Part shown: positions 63,880 to 64,000 of the stretch, in pieces
Position numbering within the stretch: the first letter of the stretch is position 1
Layout of the letters: each line of letters starts with the position of its first letter
Origin: JAVBSN01 sp031556525
GTDB taxonomy: Bacteria > Bacillota > Clostridia > Lachnospirales > Lachnospiraceae
DNA: 64,000 bases
Direction: 5' to 3'
Assembly: GCA_031556525.1 (NCBI GenBank)
Contig: JAVBSS010000019.1
Coordinates: 44,616-108,615, forward strand
The notes under the pieces: model-generated
The model's input: only the letters and a program-made list of their open reading frames with translations
Databases searched by the model: none
What the model was told of the DNA's origin: nothing
Made by a program: the position numbers and the translations under genes

Positions 63880-64000
63880 ATGTTACATCCATCATATACT
63901 GATTTAATGGCAGTTGTTAATAGTGAGGTAGAACCAGGAGAGCAACCAGTAGTTCAAAGTAGATATTCTATCGTATTAGCTACAGCAAAGAGAGCAAGAC
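63880..64000 (+). CDS. rpoZ: RNA polymerase omega subunit (partial, cut by window end)
   Basis: About 40 codons are visible, starting MLHPSYTDLM and including SRYSIVLATAKRAR, the conserved omega motif. AAAGGAG precedes the ATG. Omega supports RNA polymerase assembly; gmk-rpoZ is a standard pair. Confidence 0.88.
   Translation, partial: MLHPSYTDLMAVVNSEVEPGEQPVVQSRYSIVLATAKRAR

Noticed and set aside
1..64000. tRNA genes, rRNA, CRISPR arrays, insertion sequences, attachment sites
   Set aside because: Reading all intergenic gaps showed no cloverleaf ends, regular spaced repeats, transposase genes or flanking duplications. A tRNA or Rfam search could confirm this.

Overview
The window is a low-GC (about one third G+C by eye, not counted) chromosomal segment of a Gram-positive, endospore-forming anaerobe of the class Clostridia, probably near the Lachnospirales. 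The evidence is the gene content: a complete spoIIIAA-AH operon, spoIVB, spo0A and an uninterrupted sigK; the order nusB-xseA-xseB-ispA-dxs-tlyA-nadK-argR-recN-spoIVB-spo0A; IreB-RuvX-DUF1292 followed by RNase J; strong AGGAGG ribosome binding sites with several TTG starts; and a Gram-positive type IV pilus locus. Genus and species cannot be named from the sequence alone. No rRNA, tRNA, insertion sequence, CRISPR array or prophage module was seen, and no stretch above 300 bases lacks a gene.

Layout. (1) 1-2.3 kb looks accessory: a small HExxH protein, a DNA-binding protein fused to a catalytically degenerate KDPG-aldolase-like barrel, and two reverse-strand XRE regulators, each closed by a terminator. 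(2) 2.5-16 kb is housekeeping: thyA-folA, ilvE, rsmE, a cysteine desulfurase with thiI (tRNA thiolation), a Crh-like HPr relative on the reverse strand, mtaB, ireB-ruvX-DUF1292-rnj, a YlbF-family gene, an MltG-like membrane protein, and trmR-trhP (tRNA wobble uridine modification). (3) sigK lies on the reverse strand at 15.9-16.6 kb. (4) 16.7-36.3 kb is a type IV pilus locus: pilB, pilT, pilC, the major pilin, pilD, a pilM-pilN fusion, pilO, four minor-pilin-like proteins and a very large membrane-anchored or secreted protein (about 1806 aa). An unusual chain of RNA hairpins precedes the pilin gene. (5) 36.4-40.8 kb holds yqeG, an aroE-aroK fusion, aroQ, a proline peptidase and efp. (6) 40.9-58.4 kb is the sporulation and isoprenoid block: spoIIIAA-AH, an Asp23-family gene, nusB, xseAB, ispA, dxs, tlyA, nadK, argR, recN, spoIVB and two tandem spo0A-like genes. 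(7) 58.4-64 kb holds glgA, rqcH, a gtrA-family gene, yicC, gmk and the start of rpoZ.

How the genes work together. The pilus genes supply extension and retraction ATPases, platform, pilin, processing peptidase, inner-membrane assembly proteins and a set of minor pilins that probably form a tip complex with the giant protein. PilB carries a tandem MshEN-type motif, which suggests cyclic-di-GMP control. The sporulation genes cover entry (Spo0A), the mother cell-forespore channel (SpoIIIA), the forespore signal protease (SpoIVB) and late mother-cell transcription (SigK). SigK has no pro-sequence, so the usual SpoIVB-triggered maturation of pro-SigK does not apply here. Of the two Spo0A-like proteins, one has an intact receiver and the other has lost most receiver active-site residues but keeps the DNA-binding domain. 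Their promoters carry an inverted repeat (first gene) and candidate 0A boxes (second gene). The best candidates for something not yet described are this Spo0A pair, the hairpin chain upstream of the pilin gene, the giant pilus-operon protein, and the DNA-binding pseudo-aldolase.
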